A stretch of DNA of 64,000 bases from Odontocerum albicorne (GCA_949825065.1 OX463854.1:17113226-17177225); one strand, 5' to 3'. Positions 33,955 to 45,620 are shown, numbered from the stretch's first letter. The notes: generated from the letters alone by a model not told the origin. Program-made: numbers and translations.

Positions 33955-34815
33955 AGATTCTCAATTCTAAATCTACCGTCTAACGGAATAAATTCGTACA
34001 TACTGGTTCATTCACTGTCTGTGGAAGAGAATTTCCCATTCAAATAGTTTACTGTCCGCTGCGTGTTTTTCATATTTGGTCACACATTGTCCTTTGATGC
34101 AAAAATGCATCGAATGAGATTTTTCATTCAATCAATTCAATTGATATGTGAATCCGATCTCATCCTTTCTCTATCGGGGAATATAAAAGAAATCAATTGT
34201 AGCATCTAGTTCTTAAACGCCCGTTGTCCATAAGCATAAATAGCTGGACAATAAAATTAAAATAAGAGAATATTTTTGATCGAAGGTGGGAATTATTTAA
34301 TCCATATTTATTTTTTTGGAATTCAGAATCGTTGCGGATAAGTTAAAGCCTTCAAAAGCTATAAGTTTTTTTGAATGAAAGTTTTACTTGGATAAGGTGC
34401 ATTTGGTGTCGACACAAATGGCCTTTTCCTGTAGTTGTTGAGAGACGTACTGTTCGTACTCGTCTAATTTTATTTTTACAACTCTGTTCCTGTACGTTCA
34501 TGACGGAATATATTTAACGCTCACCATAAAAAACATGTTTACAACAAACACTTACTTTTATGTGTAAGTTCAGTGTTATTATTATCTCCGTTAATATTTT
34601 GCTATTTACAAAGGACTTATTTTGCGTGATTCCTTACGGAGAACTTGTTTTTCACCCTAAGGTGTAGGCTGTAAAACATCTGATGTTCATGCAGCCGGGC
34701 TCACCCTCTATTAGTGGGGCTGTATCTTAACTAGGAGGAAGCTATGAGATGAACCCAGATCTTTTGGTAGCTTCTCTATGAACTGTATTTTCTTCAACGT
34801 TGTCCTTAGATATAT
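33955..34815. other. Intron sequence, nothing recognised
   Basis: 34660-34800 has balanced composition but no recognised motif. Confidence 0.4.
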
Positions 34816-34818
34816 ATA

Positions 34819-35860
34819 CCAGGTCTGTAAATATGAAACTGACGGAATTCGCTCATAGATGGCTCTAGTTGTCAATGTAGTGACTGTCAAACCGCGTCAT
34901 TGGCGCCTTTTTCTTGTGTTTACATTTGTCAAAGACTCTTAACTCAATACAAGTTTCATACAACTACATATGTTTTCATAGCGTTGAACGTCTGTTTTTG
35001 TGCCTGAAAACTACGATTTGCGGACAGCATTGATTTTCTGTTACCATTTGACGAAAACTGCTGCAGAATCGCATCGAATGCTTGTCGAAGCTTACGGTGA
35101 GCATGCTCTTGGTAAATCATAGTGCTTTGAGTGGTTTAAAAAAATTCAAAAGTGGCGATTTTGACGTGAGAAACGAAGAATGTGGAAGACCACCGAGAAA
35201 GTTTGAAGACGCCGAATTGCAAGCATTGTTGGATGAGGATGACGCTCAAATGCAACAACAACTCGCGGATCAATTAAATGTGACACGAGAAGCCGTCTCC
35301 ATACGTTTGAAAGTCATGGGAAAGATCCAGAAGGTGGGAAAATGGGTTCCACATGAACTGAATGAAATACAGCAGGAAAACCGAAAAACCACTTGCGAAA
35401 TGCTGCTCGCCAGGTACGAAAGAAAATCATTTCTCCATCAAATTGTGACTGGCGATGAAAAATGGATATATTTCGAGAATCCTAAGCGTAAAAGATCATG
35501 GGTAACTCCAAGCAAACCAGCGACATCGACTGGAAGGCCAAATCGCTATGGATGGAAGACAATGCTCTGTGTTTGGTGGGATCAGAAGGGTGTTATCTAT
35601 TATGAGTTGCTAAAACCTGGCTAAACCGTTAATACTGAACGCTACCGACAACAAATTATGGATTTGAACCAAGCATTGCGTGAAAAACGATCAGAATATC
35701 AAAAGAGGCAACACAAAGTGATTTTGCTTCATGATAATGCACCATCGCATACAGCAAAACCGGTCAAGAAAACGATTGAGGCGTTTAGTTGGCAAATACT
35801 TTCGCATGGGGTTTACTCACCAGACTTGGCTCCATCAGAATACTACTTATTCCTTCGGTG
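34819..35860 (+). mobile_element. mariner element, 5' end to DDE domain, 3' truncated
   Basis: Starts CCAGGTCTGTAAATATGAAA directly after a TA (34817-34818), as a mariner terminal repeat should. It carries a transposase with multiple lesions and is cut off inside the DDE domain at about 35860, where SINE-B sequence begins. No 3' terminal repeat is present, so it is immobile. Confidence 0.8.
34994..35860 (+). pseudogene. mariner transposase, inactivated
   Basis: Coding similarity begins near 35000 (VPENYDLRTALIFCYHL; the expected start codon two codons earlier is not ATG) with the HTH segment AAESHRMLVEAYGEHALGKS. A TAG at about 35116 and an extra A in the A-run near 35140 break the frame. 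It then continues FKSGDFDVRNEECGRPP (linker), IVTGDEKWIYFENPKRK (first catalytic Asp), a TAA at 35622-35624, VILLHDNAPSHTAK (second Asp) and GVYSPDLAPSEYYLF. The third position, 34 residues after the second Asp, is Glu (APSE) where mariners usually have Asp. The sequence is of the cecropia-like type by its N-terminus (inference). The last 40 or so residues are missing. Confidence 0.85.
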
Positions 35861-35864
35861 TACT

Positions 35865-35975
35865 ATTGGATCTAGTACAGCGATGTGGCCGGTGAGTTTG
35901 CTGGTCTGCAACGGGTCACCACCTAAAGAAGAGAAAAACATAAATAAACAAACTCTCTCTCTCTCTCTCTCTCGC
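35865..35975 (+). repeat. SINE-B fragment with (TC)n tail
   Basis: GGATCTAGTACAGCGATGTGG and CCGGTGAGTTTGCTGGTCTG match the SINE-B body at 2033-2075. A CTCTCTCT run of 23 bp follows at about 35951. It abuts the truncated mariner directly. Confidence 0.65.
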
Positions 35976-36834
35976 GGATGTATGAGATTGTTTACACAAA
36001 AAATATAAAATATTGTGTCGGATGAGAAAAATCAAAGTTCGAATTAGTTTTGAATAGTATTTTAGTAGACTATTGATAAATTTTTAAGTTAAATTTCGAA
36101 TGTTTAATTTTGAAAAGCCAGCAAGAATCAGTCTACAAATCGAGGATATTTTCAAATCAGATAATAAATTCAACAAAAAATTGTTTGTACAAAACAGTAT
36201 TATCTGGATTTCTGAATAATTTTCAGAAAATAAACATTTATTTATTATATCATAAATCTGCCCGCCCACAGGAAAATTGGAGGACAACGAGAAAAGAGCA
36301 ATAAAATTGTGAATATCTATGGATGTAATGTTGTAAAATTCTAAAATAAAGAAGGGGAACAAAATTCTTTTTCCAATTGAAATCTGTATACAGAGTATTC
36401 GATGGGTCATATTGAGGGGGATACTAAAAAGAACCAAAAAAGTTTAATGGACATACAATCACCAATACGAAGTAAGTAATTTTTGTTAAAATGATTAAAA
36501 TTCAACTGAACATAAATTATTTTAACATTACATCGGAGCTGGATTACTTTTCCCGGATTCTGAACAAATTAGTACGCGAATTATTTCGATTTCAATACTA
36601 TTTTGTTTAATTGTAAGTAAATAAAATAAAAGTACCACCTCCGTCCCCACTTTATCATACGTTGACCAATGATTTATAAACAATGAAGCTTAGTTGACTT
36701 TTTTTCAGTATATCTAAACTTACCCGTAGTAACAGTATGCCATTAATATAATCTTCAAGTAGGCCAAATCGGTGGTCTGGTCGGTAGAATGCTTATCCCT
36801 ATTGAAGTAGACAGAGTGCACTGTAGGAGTTATA
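35976..36834. other. Intron sequence, nothing recognised
   Basis: AT-rich. Two complementary-strand frames (36084-36437 -, 36110-36304 +) overlap and neither shows a motif. Confidence 0.4.
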
Positions 36835-37745
36835 TGAGATATACATGTGTATATACATTTTCTCATATAACTCTTACAATTTTTATGACTTTTTGTATTT
36901 CCTTCTTTCAAAATATTCAGTTGCTTACTTACCTTACTTTCCTTGGTCTGCCTCTACCACGCCTTCCACTCACATTTGAACTGTGTATTTGTTTTATTAG
37001 TCTTTCTTTTTTTATCTAATCTACATGCCCAAACCATTTCAGCCTTCATCTTTCTCAACACATCAGCCTTTAGTTAAAAGTCATCACTATTACTTTATTC
37101 GGCTCCTTTGGGTCTTTGCACTCTCAAACATGTTGGTGCTAAAATAATGTTGTAAACTCTCATCTTAGCAGATACTATTCAGTTCGAGTATGTGTTTTAG
37201 TGCCCCATTGAGTTTGTCTTCTATTACAACGCGTCATTCTATATCCCTCGTAACTCTTCTATCGTCTGAAAAAATACTACTTCAAAAAGTAGAATTGCTC
37301 TAATCTTCGATTACTCATCCATATATCGCATTTGCTTTCCCGATCACACTTTTCTATAACCATCACTTTGGTTTTCGCAACAATCATTCCCAGATCTTTT
37401 AATTTACATCTCTCATACAATTTACTTTTCAAACCCATTCTCCGCCAACACTTATACTCGTATGTCATAAGCATACAGCAATCCGTTTGATATTTATATG
37501 CCACCCATTGATCTCTGTAGTTATCTACTTAACACATGAATCAATATAAATATTAAACATCAAGAGTGACTATAAAACATCCCTGCTTTACTTCTTTTGA
37601 AATATTAAGCCACTCAGTCAGGTAACCGTTCACTCTAATACATGATCTACTTTTGGTATATAATGGCATAACACAACGTATCAATTTACATTTAACACCA
37701 TATTCATTCAATATCTTCCATAAAAGACGTTCAGGTGAGGACATA
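36835..37745 (-). pseudogene. LINE-A ORF2 fragment with RT motifs
   Basis: On the minus strand, 37744-37560 reads LLWKILNEYGVKCKLIRCV … VNGYLTEWLNISKEVKQGC, the RT region leading into motif B (…VKQGC). 37480-37280 reads a degraded motif C (LLYAYD where LxYADD is expected), then MGLKSKLYERCKLKDLGMIV and AKTKVMVIEKC (the following LxxLxxWxxxxGLxxNxxKTKxMV block). The right part down to 36835 is the antisense LINE-A tail. The YADD to YAYD change and several stops show it is dead. Confidence 0.75.
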
Positions 37746-37775
37746 GGTTTTCAAAATATATAGCGATCAAAATAT

Positions 37776-37842
37776 ACGACCGTCGTGGCCTACTTGATAA
37801 GATATCTGTCATTTGCTTTGAAACCCAGTTGTTAAAAAAAGT
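37776..37842 (+). repeat. SINE-A head fragment
   Basis: ACGACCGTCGTGGCCTACTTGATAAG followed by AAACCCAGTTGTTAAAA; the B box is lost. Confidence 0.5.
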
Positions 37843-38067
37843 TACTCAAAAAGTTTAAGAACAACTGTTTAAATACTAGAAATACCTTTTGATGTCATTA
37901 AAGGATTAACATAATGGGTGTTTTTGGCATCCTTTCAGAATCTTAAACAGTATATCTATTTAGATAATAATTTCCCTGAACATATTGCTTTGAATACGAA
38001 TATTATTAACAAACCCTTGTAAAGAAGGGTTCTTACAGATGTAAAATAATAGAAAGGAACAGAAATA
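37843..38067. other. No recognised feature
   Basis: Short AT-rich stretch up to the Tigger insertion. Confidence 0.4.
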
Positions 38068-38069
38068 TA

Positions 38070-40330
38070 CAGGCGAACCTCGACTTTCGCACATAATTGG
38101 TTCCTGAAAATGTGTGCGAAAGTTAAATGTTCGAAAGTAGAGGGAAGAAAAAAAAACACCAAAGATTGTATATACTTCAAAAATTTTATTTGTCAAAAAT
38201 TACTCAGTACATATTAAATTGAAATTATATTTTTTTAACGAAATTGTCAAGAGTTTTTTGTATTTTATTATTTTTTTTCTTTTCTTCATAGAGAGTTCTG
38301 TAACACGCAGTGCTATTATGGATCTCCCTACGCACTTTAGATATGCGTTCTCCCCTGGGTCACATTCTTCTATAATATTTAAAAATTTCTCAATATGTGT
38401 TAAAGCTTCGTTCAAGTTTTTTAATGTTAAGGTATTGGGTATTTCTTCTGGTTCTTCTTCCTCACTTTCGTCATTTTCATTCTCGTGACGATCCATAAGA
38501 AATTCATTTGACAATGGTTCAGAATGTGATTCTATCAATTCATTAACATCTTCGCTATTGACTTCAAGGCTTAGTTCATTCATCAGGTGAACTATTTCAA
38601 GAGTTATGGTTTCTGGGGTATCATCAAAATTTTGAAAATCACTCATCATCTGTGGGCATAGTTGCTTCCACGAACCTTTCATTGTTGACTCTTTTATTTC
38701 AGCCCATGCATCTCCAATATTATTTATTGCATTCCATATGTTATAATTTTTCCAGAAATCTATTAATGTGGGCCCACCTTCCATTTCAGTTGCCTTGATG
38801 GCCTGATTCATGATCGACCGCATATAATATCGTTTAAACGTAGCTATCACCGTTTGGTCCATGGGTTGTATGAGACACGTAGTATTGGGGGGAAGAAACA
38901 CTACATTGATTTCTGGGTATAAATTTTGTAGAGATTTTGGGTGTCCTGGAGCATTATCTAAGATTAATAATGCTTTAAATGGTAAATTATTAACTTCACA
39001 ATAATGTTTTACTGCTGGTACAAAATGTGAAGTAAACCAATCTTTAAATATTAAAGCGGTAACCCAGGCTTTTTTATTGGATTTCCAAATGACTGGAAGC
39101 AATTTTTTATCTTTCCCTTTCAATGCTCTAGGATTTTCTGCTTGATAAACTAACAATGGCTTCAATTTTAAATCACCAGCTAAATTTCCACCAAGAAGCA
39201 ATGTCAATCGGTTTTTAGAAGGTTTATGGCCAGGCGCAACTGATTCATCCTTTGATAAGAATGTACGATTAGGCATCTTCTTCCAAAATAAACCAGTCTC
39301 ATCTACATTGAATATTTGACTAGAGGTATATTATCCATCTTCAATAATTTTGGACAGTGACGGAATAAAGTCTTTTGCAGCATCTTTATCCGCATCGGCT
39401 GATTCTCCGGTGAATTTAATATTGCGTAAAGAATACCTTGTTTTAAAATTTGAAAACCAGCCGTTACTTGCATGAAACACCGTGTCAGAATCATTTTTTA
39501 GTCTAGCCTTCCAATCATTATGCAAGCTAATAGCCCTAGCTTGAATCTCCGAAGTACTCAGAGGTACGTCTTTTTGATTTTGGTCACTAATCCAATACAT
39601 CAAAGATTTCTCCATTTCATCCATTACTATGCCGTGCTTTTTGGAAACAATTTTTGATGATATATTTCCACAATTTTTTACATATTCCTTAATTTTATTT
39701 TTATTCTTTAATATCGAACATATCGTAGACCTGTTTATATCATACGATCGGCCAATTGAAGCAAACGACTCTCCATTTTCAGATCGTTTTATTATATCCA
39801 TCTTCGTTTCGATTGTATGAAGTTTATGGGTTCTTGGTTTTTTTTTAGCTATATTTACTTCACAGTTTTTTCGTTTCTCACTCATGTTAAAACTTTTTTT
39901 ATTTTTTTATTTTTTAAACAAAATAATTTATTTTATATTACTACTGTACAAATTCTCCCAAAATAAATTATGTTAAAACGGGTACGTAATATTTGAAACA
40001 AAACTCGCAGAACAATTCATCTGTGCGTATGCTAACGCAAGACTGAACCTGTCGAGATCAGACGGGAGTGTGTACAAATTAGTAAATTCAAATGCATGCG
40101 TTTGATTCGCTCGCTCTCGTATGTTAATGCATAAGTGCGAACATATGTGCGAACAGGACATAACACTTTTCACAGTGCGGACTGGGCTCATAAGCGTTTC
40201 ATGGTGCAACAGGGAAACAAAACATTTTTGCATTATTTCGGGAAAAAAATAATTAAAAAACTATTTTTCAAAAATGTGCGAAATAGCGAATTGTGCGAAA
40301 GTCGAATGTGCGAAAGTCGAGGTTCGCCTG
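38070..40330 (-). mobile_element. Tigger (pogo-group) DNA transposon, nearly complete
   Basis: Perfect 23-bp terminal inverted repeats: CAGGCGAACCTCGACTTTCG (then CAC) at the left and its exact complement ending TCGAGGTTCGCCTG at the right, each flanked by TA (38068-38069, 40331-40332). The total is 2261 bp. Sub-terminal copies of GTGCGAAAGT repeat at both ends (38112-38121, 40294-40303, 40308-40317) and probably serve as transposase sites. One long transposase frame on the minus strand fills the middle. Length, repeats, TA duplication and protein all fit the Tigger lineage of pogo elements. Confidence 0.93.
38200..39885 (-). pseudogene. Tigger transposase with one nonsense codon
   Basis: A single frame of 561 codons with one internal TAA at 39331-39333. 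N-terminal CENP-B-type HTH at residues about 20-70 (MDIIKRSENGESFASIGRSY, INRSTICSILKN). Second CENPB-type HTH at about 90-160 (MEKSLMYWISDQNQKDVPLS, WFSNFKTRYSLRNIKF). DDE_1 domain from about 190: FNVDETGLFWKKM (first Asp), ALLILDNAPGHP (second Asp), LPPNTTCLIQPMDQTVI (third Asp, 32 residues after the second). An acidic tail (ENDESEEEEPEEIPN) precedes the C-terminus. The stop falls just before the first catalytic Asp, so neither half alone is complete. Start chosen at the ATG at 39885, followed by a basic stretch. Otherwise there is no frameshift, so inactivation is recent. Family members bind the terminal repeats and cut and paste at TA. Confidence 0.93.
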
Positions 40331-40332
40331 TA

Positions 40333-40955
40333 TTAAACATGCCTATGATGGTGAAATGGGGAAATTTATTACTACAAGGAAGGAAGACTATAACAATGAA
40401 TTCAAGAAATTTCTTGAGGGTTGAATTTATTGTGTTAAATATTTTCTAAATCATTTTTTTATTATTTGAAAAGCCTTTCCGGTACTGGCCGCTAGTATCA
40501 AGTAGATTTTGTCTGTGTTTGAAAGGAAAGGATTTATCCCGTTTTATTGCACCCTGTAAGGTACTCGACCATTTCCCTAAAATAAAATCATTCTATTGGA
40601 CACATTTCATTATTCGCCAGTGATAAATTAATCTGTAGACAATTTATGGATAGTTTCGGATCTCCTGGTCATTATTGAAAAATATGCAAAGCTGTTTTCC
40701 GGAAGTTACGAAACGTGATCCTTTGCAATAGTATTTCTATCGCAATCTACCTAAAAAACTACCGAAAATCAATTTGATTTTAAAGTGCAGAAACAGCGAA
40801 GGCCTTTTGCTAAATTTTATATTTTGAATAAAAATTAATTTTGATCCCTACTAAAATTTTATTTCAAAAGGTTTATATTAAGTTAAGTAGCGCTTCAAGT
40901 ATTGTTTATAAATTAAAAAATAATGATTTCGTAGTCATCGATTCAAATGTAAATA
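40333..40955. other. Intron sequence, nothing recognised
   Basis: AT-rich; no repeat matched. Confidence 0.4.
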
Positions 40956-41007
40956 TCGTCGTCGTTGCAGGGCCTCGTAGTCGACGATCCCCTCGACATC
41001 CCAACGT
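40956..41007 (-). repeat. SINE-B 3'-end fragment
   Basis: CGTCGTCGTTGCAGGGCCTCG then GTCGACGATCCCCTCGACATC is the reverse complement of the SINE-B end (GGCGAGGGGATCCTCAACTACGAGGC…ACGACGACG). Confidence 0.6.
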
Positions 41008-41019
41008 TCCATTTCTGAC

Positions 41020-41110
41020 GGATTCAATTCCGGACTGGTTTAACTCTTAGACCATTTTACATTTGTGTTCTTAAATCTTATATGCTGCTTATCATATTTT
41101 ATTATAGTGC
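41020..41110 (+). repeat. SINE-C body fragment
   Basis: GACGGATTCAATTCCGGAC, AACTCTTAGACCATTTTAC, TTATATGCTGCTTATCA match 44830-44940. Confidence 0.55.
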
Positions 41111-42167
41111 TATTCATTTAAAAAAAACCACAGCGCTGTATAAAACTTTGCCTAATGAAAGGCTGTAGCATATTAAACATGCCGATCGTCTTGGAAATTT
41201 AATTTCCTTGCCATCGAAACTCTGGGCTTAATCTGTCAAGAATGTGTACTTGCTGAAGCGCAACAGTGTGCACACAGTAAATCAATTCATGCATAGGCGT
41301 CTTCCATTCACAGGTAAGCTGACAATTATATTTGATCCCGAGGGATGATAGCCTACCGATATAATCCGTGTGCTCCAACGACCGTGTGACGAGCTGAGTA
41401 ATTCTTTTCTATAAAATAATTTAATTGGTAAAACATGCTTTGCTCAGGGTTTTAAAAGTGTAGAATGGCTTGGACAAAACTCATGTGGATGGTATAGAAG
41501 CAGATAATTATGTTCTGGGAGTGAAGAACTTGAGATGGGATGCTGCAGCCAGTTATAATTGGCGATCCTCCCGATGGATGCCAAGGATCATCCTGAGATT
41601 TAGCGTTAATAACGATATTAATTATCAAGTTATATTTTAGTTAGTTCAGTTAACGGCTGTAGATTGTATTATATTATTCGTGTTTCTTATTTTATCCATA
41701 CACAAGTCTTATTAATGACTTGAATAAGAAAAAAAATGAGGATCTTATTTTATTAAAATTTAGTAAAAATGACCCCACAAAGTGAAAAAAACGTCTTTTT
41801 TTATATTTTTTATTTATTTACATATGACAGAAATTTTATAAATACATTATTTATGAAGAAAAAAAATACTTATTTAACGGGGGCACAATTTTTATGGGTC
41901 AGGGTTTGTTGTTTCTCATTTGTCGTGTCCCCAGTAAATTAGGCTTTTTCCTGTATTTTTACTGAGGACATATAACATCGAAAATAAGTTGATATTTCTT
42001 TCCGATTGTTGATTATACAATATCCCGTTACATACTTTCATCAACTTGATAAACAGTGAGACTCAATTACATATGTATATATCACGCGAACCAAACCCCG
42101 CACACTTCATCACTCTTAGACTTAATAATTATATGAATAACTTATAAAAAAAAATAACTTATCGTTA
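41111..42167. other. Intron sequence, nothing recognised
   Basis: 41160-41620 has balanced composition (e.g. GCTGAAGCGCAACAGTGTGC) but no identified match. Confidence 0.35.
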
Positions 42168-42687
42168 TTAAGAGTTCCCAAAGTGGTCGATTTGATTTTT
42201 ATAGGAGTCGATAGTTTCAATAAAAAAATTTGGGGTCGACGACAGCAAAAATAGACCCCCTTACTACTACTATTTGTTTGTTGCTTCAAAATATCTATGA
42301 TTCCAATAGGTACCTAATTAAGAATATTTGTCAATATTTGTACTTATTTTGAATTTACATATTTATTTCATAAATTTCAAAAATTAAAAAAAACTATGCT
42401 TGTATTTTTGCTTTAATTTTCCTCAGCTCAGATTTCAATATTAAATGTTGCATAAGATAATGTCATAATCCGTAGTGCTTTTACCTTTTCCAATCCTTAA
42501 TTACAAGTGATTACAGTGAAACGTTTGATATCTAGGGAAATATTTAATATCGAGTACTGTACAAACTTATTATTCGAGTAAGTAAAGTAAATGACTAGGG
42601 TGTCGAAAGTAAATGACTAGGGGGTCGACGGTTTTAAAAGTTTTTGGTAAAGGGGTCTGCGGCCGAAAAATGTTTGGGAACTCTTGG
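42168..42687. mobile_element. hAT-like MITE (candidate)
   Basis: Terminal inverted repeats AAGAGTTCCCAAA (42170-42182) and TTTGGGAACTCTT (42673-42685) bound about 520 bp with no coding capacity. GAGTTCCCAAA-type termini are common in hAT elements. Sub-terminal GGTCGA / TCGAC-type strings occur near both ends (GTGGTCGATTTG; GGGGTCGACGG). I could not find an 8-bp target duplication, so the class is provisional. Confidence 0.5.
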
Positions 42688-43603
42688 TCTAGACATACCA
42701 AAAAGTCCCTCACATAATGTGCCACATATAATCACTATAAACATATCACATTCAAGAGTTCACAAAAACCTCATTCCTCCTGCTAGCCCAAGTATTCAAA
42801 CCTCTGTCGCAATAACAACCACGCTCCAATCCACTGCCTAATTTTTTCGTCTTCATTGAATTCGGCAACTAGGGATGGTGAACATTTGATAGGTTACCAT
42901 GCGTTACCTGTGTCTCTGCCGAGGTTGCATTTTTTTCCTGATGATAGTACTAGATAATGGATTTGAAGGGTTAGTTGGCTACTTTAAGGACCCGATATTA
43001 CCTGAAAAACTTCGCTGTGGGATACTGGACAGGAAGTTTTTTAAATATTTTTTTGTTGGGAAACCTCTAATCTGTGTTAAGGTGCATGCCTCTGAAACCG
43101 ATATACCGTAGGAAAGTGCCGACTGACATAAAGCGAAAAATACACATTTAAGAACATTTATACTGAGCACATTTCGAATTATACGGAAAATATATCCTAT
43201 TTTTTTTTTTTTTTGTGCTTAAAGCGTTTATATGGACCTTTCAGCGATGAAACTGATCGACAAAAACTCCTAGATACTTAATAGGTATACTGTCAACCCT
43301 TTCTAAAAAAACACAACTACATCCAGCCGAAGGTGAAGAAGTGTGCAGTTTAATGTATTGATTTGTAGGTGCTTAAGTTCAAGATATAAAGTGAGTTTTG
43401 TTTCCTTTTGGTAACAACTCAAAACTTGAGCATGGTATCGAAAGTTTTTCATTTAGAATACTTATGAACAGTCAATATGCCATAACAAGACAATCAAAAT
43501 ATTTGAGATGAAATAATTTTTTTTATTTAACTAAATTAATACCTATGGTGTAAAATATTAGACATATTGAGGATTCAGTTTAAAAACATTCTTGTCATAT
43601 ATA
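42688..43603. other. Intron sequence, nothing recognised
   Basis: The plus and minus frames around 42899-43170 overlap each other and show no motif. An uninterrupted T-run is at 43201-43214. Confidence 0.4.
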
Positions 43604-43930
43604 CAGGGTGTCGCCAAAAATGTATCCACAATTTTAATGGTTATAAAGTCTGTATTTATTAGCATACAGTTCCCTTTCAACGTTCACGATAAACTACATA
43701 AATGTATTTTTTATACTTGGTGCCTGTTTTCAAACTGATGACCATTCTGGTCTAGATATTGCTAGCAACGTGAAGCAACGGAATCACAAACATTGAGAAT
43801 TATTACATTATATTTCAATGGTAACTCGTAATTCATCAATGGTTTCAGGTTTTTTAACATAAACTTTATTCTTGAGAAATCCCCAAAAGAAAAAGTCTAA
43901 TACCGGGTTTTCGTACTTTCAGAAGCACTT
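43604..43930 (-). pseudogene. Tc1/mariner-superfamily transposase C-terminus
   Basis: Left edge TACAGGGTGTCGCCAAAAATG resembles the terminal repeat of arthropod IS630/Tc1/mariner-type elements. On the minus strand, 43925-43805 reads NPVLDFFFWGFLKNKVYVKK, PETIDELRVTIE, then (with a stop) CDSVASRC and DQNGHQFENRH. This is the conserved …LDFFLWGYLKxxVYxxKPxTIDEL… ending of DUF4817/DDE transposases. The upstream part of the element was not identified beyond about 43930. It may be kin to the 8655-9174 family, but the termini differ. Confidence 0.7.
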
Positions 43931-44357
43931 CAAAATAAACTTTCTTTGTTCAAAAATTTGCCGCAATATTTCACAATGGTTAAATCTAAAACAAAAAAAA
44001 ATCAACAAGTTTCCTGCTATAACAGTGTGGATTCCTTTTGTTTTGCGACACTGTATCATCATAATGTTGCCATTGTTACAAGAAAGAATCTAATTTGTTC
44101 AAATTTTTATGTCAAGAGTTTAAACATGGAAGGGAATTCCTCATAAGGATACTTCTGCGAAATATGAATTTAGCACAGGGCAGAGCAATCTAAGGTCCGT
44201 GACTACGTTGTTATGTTAAAAACAACATTTTGTCGCTCCTTCACAACTTATTTTATTGTATTAATATTACGATTTATTTATAATAACAATGCGGCAGTAA
44301 TTCTGAATGCAGAAAAGGACTGTAACTGACTATTTTTGGGTATATTCAATTAATTAT
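43931..44357. other. Intron sequence, nothing recognised
   Basis: No motif; could include degraded interior of the adjacent transposon. Confidence 0.35.
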
Positions 44358-44558
44358 TGACGATATCCGCGGCCTAGTTGGTTAGACACCTGTCTCTCAA
44401 CTGGTAGATTGCGGGGTCGATTCTCGTTGGTACCCAGTTTTTTAAAATGGTTTCAGTCTGGTTCTCACTTAAGATCTCTTGACAATTTTTTGGTTGGTTG
44501 AAATATATTGCTACATAGTAATTAACCCGTGAGCACATGCACAACGAAAGTGTAATAT
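44358..44558 (+). repeat. SINE-A, near full length
   Basis: GACGATATCCGCGGCCTAGTTGG head, GGGGTCGATTCTCG B-box region, body GGTTTCAGTCTGGTTCTCAC and an end GTGAGCACATGCACAACG … AAAGTGTAATA. Confidence 0.75.
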
Positions 44559-44770
44559 ATAATATATTATCCAGTTATTCTTATACAATATAACATTTTG
44601 TCCTCCAAGTCTACAGAATTTTCATAAAATGTTATCATTGAATTGATTTCTAGACAGCGAGGAATATTGGGAATGAAATTGCATATTAATGTTTAAAAAG
44701 TCTATAGAAATTGGGATCCAACCCCTTTTCCGAATGTCTGTTGGTGATATATCTACATTCACCAGTTGAT
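44559..44770. other. No recognised feature
   Basis: Spacer between two SINE copies. Confidence 0.35.
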
Positions 44771-44965
44771 GCGATGATGGCTGAGATCTGATGGTTAGTA
44801 TTCTAGCTAAGCTAGCGGTTCGGCTCTCCAGGTTAGATTCCTGGTGGACTCACTTCTTGACTGACTTTACACTTAGACCATTTCACATTTAAATTTATGT
44901 TTTTCTGTAGCTTATATGCTGCTTATTACAAATTCTTAAAGCGCTTGCAAGCAACACACAGGTAA
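44771..44965 (+). repeat. SINE-C, best copy
   Basis: GATGGCTGAGATCTGATGGTTAG (A-box-like), CTCCAGGTTAGATTCCTGGTGG (B-box-like), CTTTACACTTAGACCATTTC, TAGCTTATATGCTGCTTATT, ending near GCAAGCAACACACAGG. Confidence 0.7.
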
Positions 44966-44986
44966 CGCTAAATAATAATAAAAATA

Positions 44987-45620
44987 ATTAAAGAACATTT
45001 ATATAGCACAGTTCAGAGAACAAACTCTCCTCATGGACGCTTCAGGTCGGGATTCGAACCAACTATTATTGACAGATTAAAAATATTACAAAATAAATTT
45101 ATGTAAGTTGAGAGTAAGAAAAGAAAAGTGGTGGCATCGGCTGTTAGATAAGGTACTTAGAACCTTATTGTATCGTAGAAAATTAACGAAGGGAAAACGA
45201 ACTATATATTAACCTTTGTAGATCTTCCGTAATGTGATAGTAATCCATTCGACTTTGCGTGTAGTGTAGTCAGTGTGTGTTAATATATTATCATAAATTT
45301 TGATAAGACCTCCCAAAAAGGTTGTCTTTAAATGCTTGCTAAAGTTGCACACGTCTCCAATATCTCTAACACTTGGAGGCAGATAATTCCACTCCACAGG
45401 ATTCGAAACTGAAAAGCTCTTCCATAATACCTCGCCCTATTGTATCGATTAGGAATAATCAATTTACTCGAAGAAGACAAAATTGACCTAAAAGTACTAC
45501 TTATTTCCGAAAGAACATCTTTCAGACACCAAATTGAAATATACAATGGATACAAGAACATATTTGATACGAAAATATATTCTCGAGAAAAGAGTTTAAA
45601 GCCCATGTGGACTCTGATTT
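44987..45620 (-). pseudogene. LINE-D (CR1-like) ORF2 C-terminus and 3' end
   Basis: On the minus strand, 45397-45300 reads MEWNYLPPSVRDIGDVCNFS then KHLKTTFLGGLI. The W-N-x-L-P…VR…FxxxLK motif is that of CR1/Jockey-type ORF2 C-termini. 45450-45410 gives RARYYGRAF just upstream, in a shifted frame. The non-coding end runs leftward through GTGGCATCGGCTGTTAG and ATTTATATAGCACAGTTCAG to an (AAT)n-type tail at 44990. This is the reference copy for the tails at 7985, 23764 and 56505. Confidence 0.7.

Noticed and set aside
35082..35624. Treating the 180-codon frame as a functional transposase
   Set aside because: Its first 20 or so codons are out of frame with the true N-terminus, and stops and a frameshift separate it from the rest of the mariner protein.
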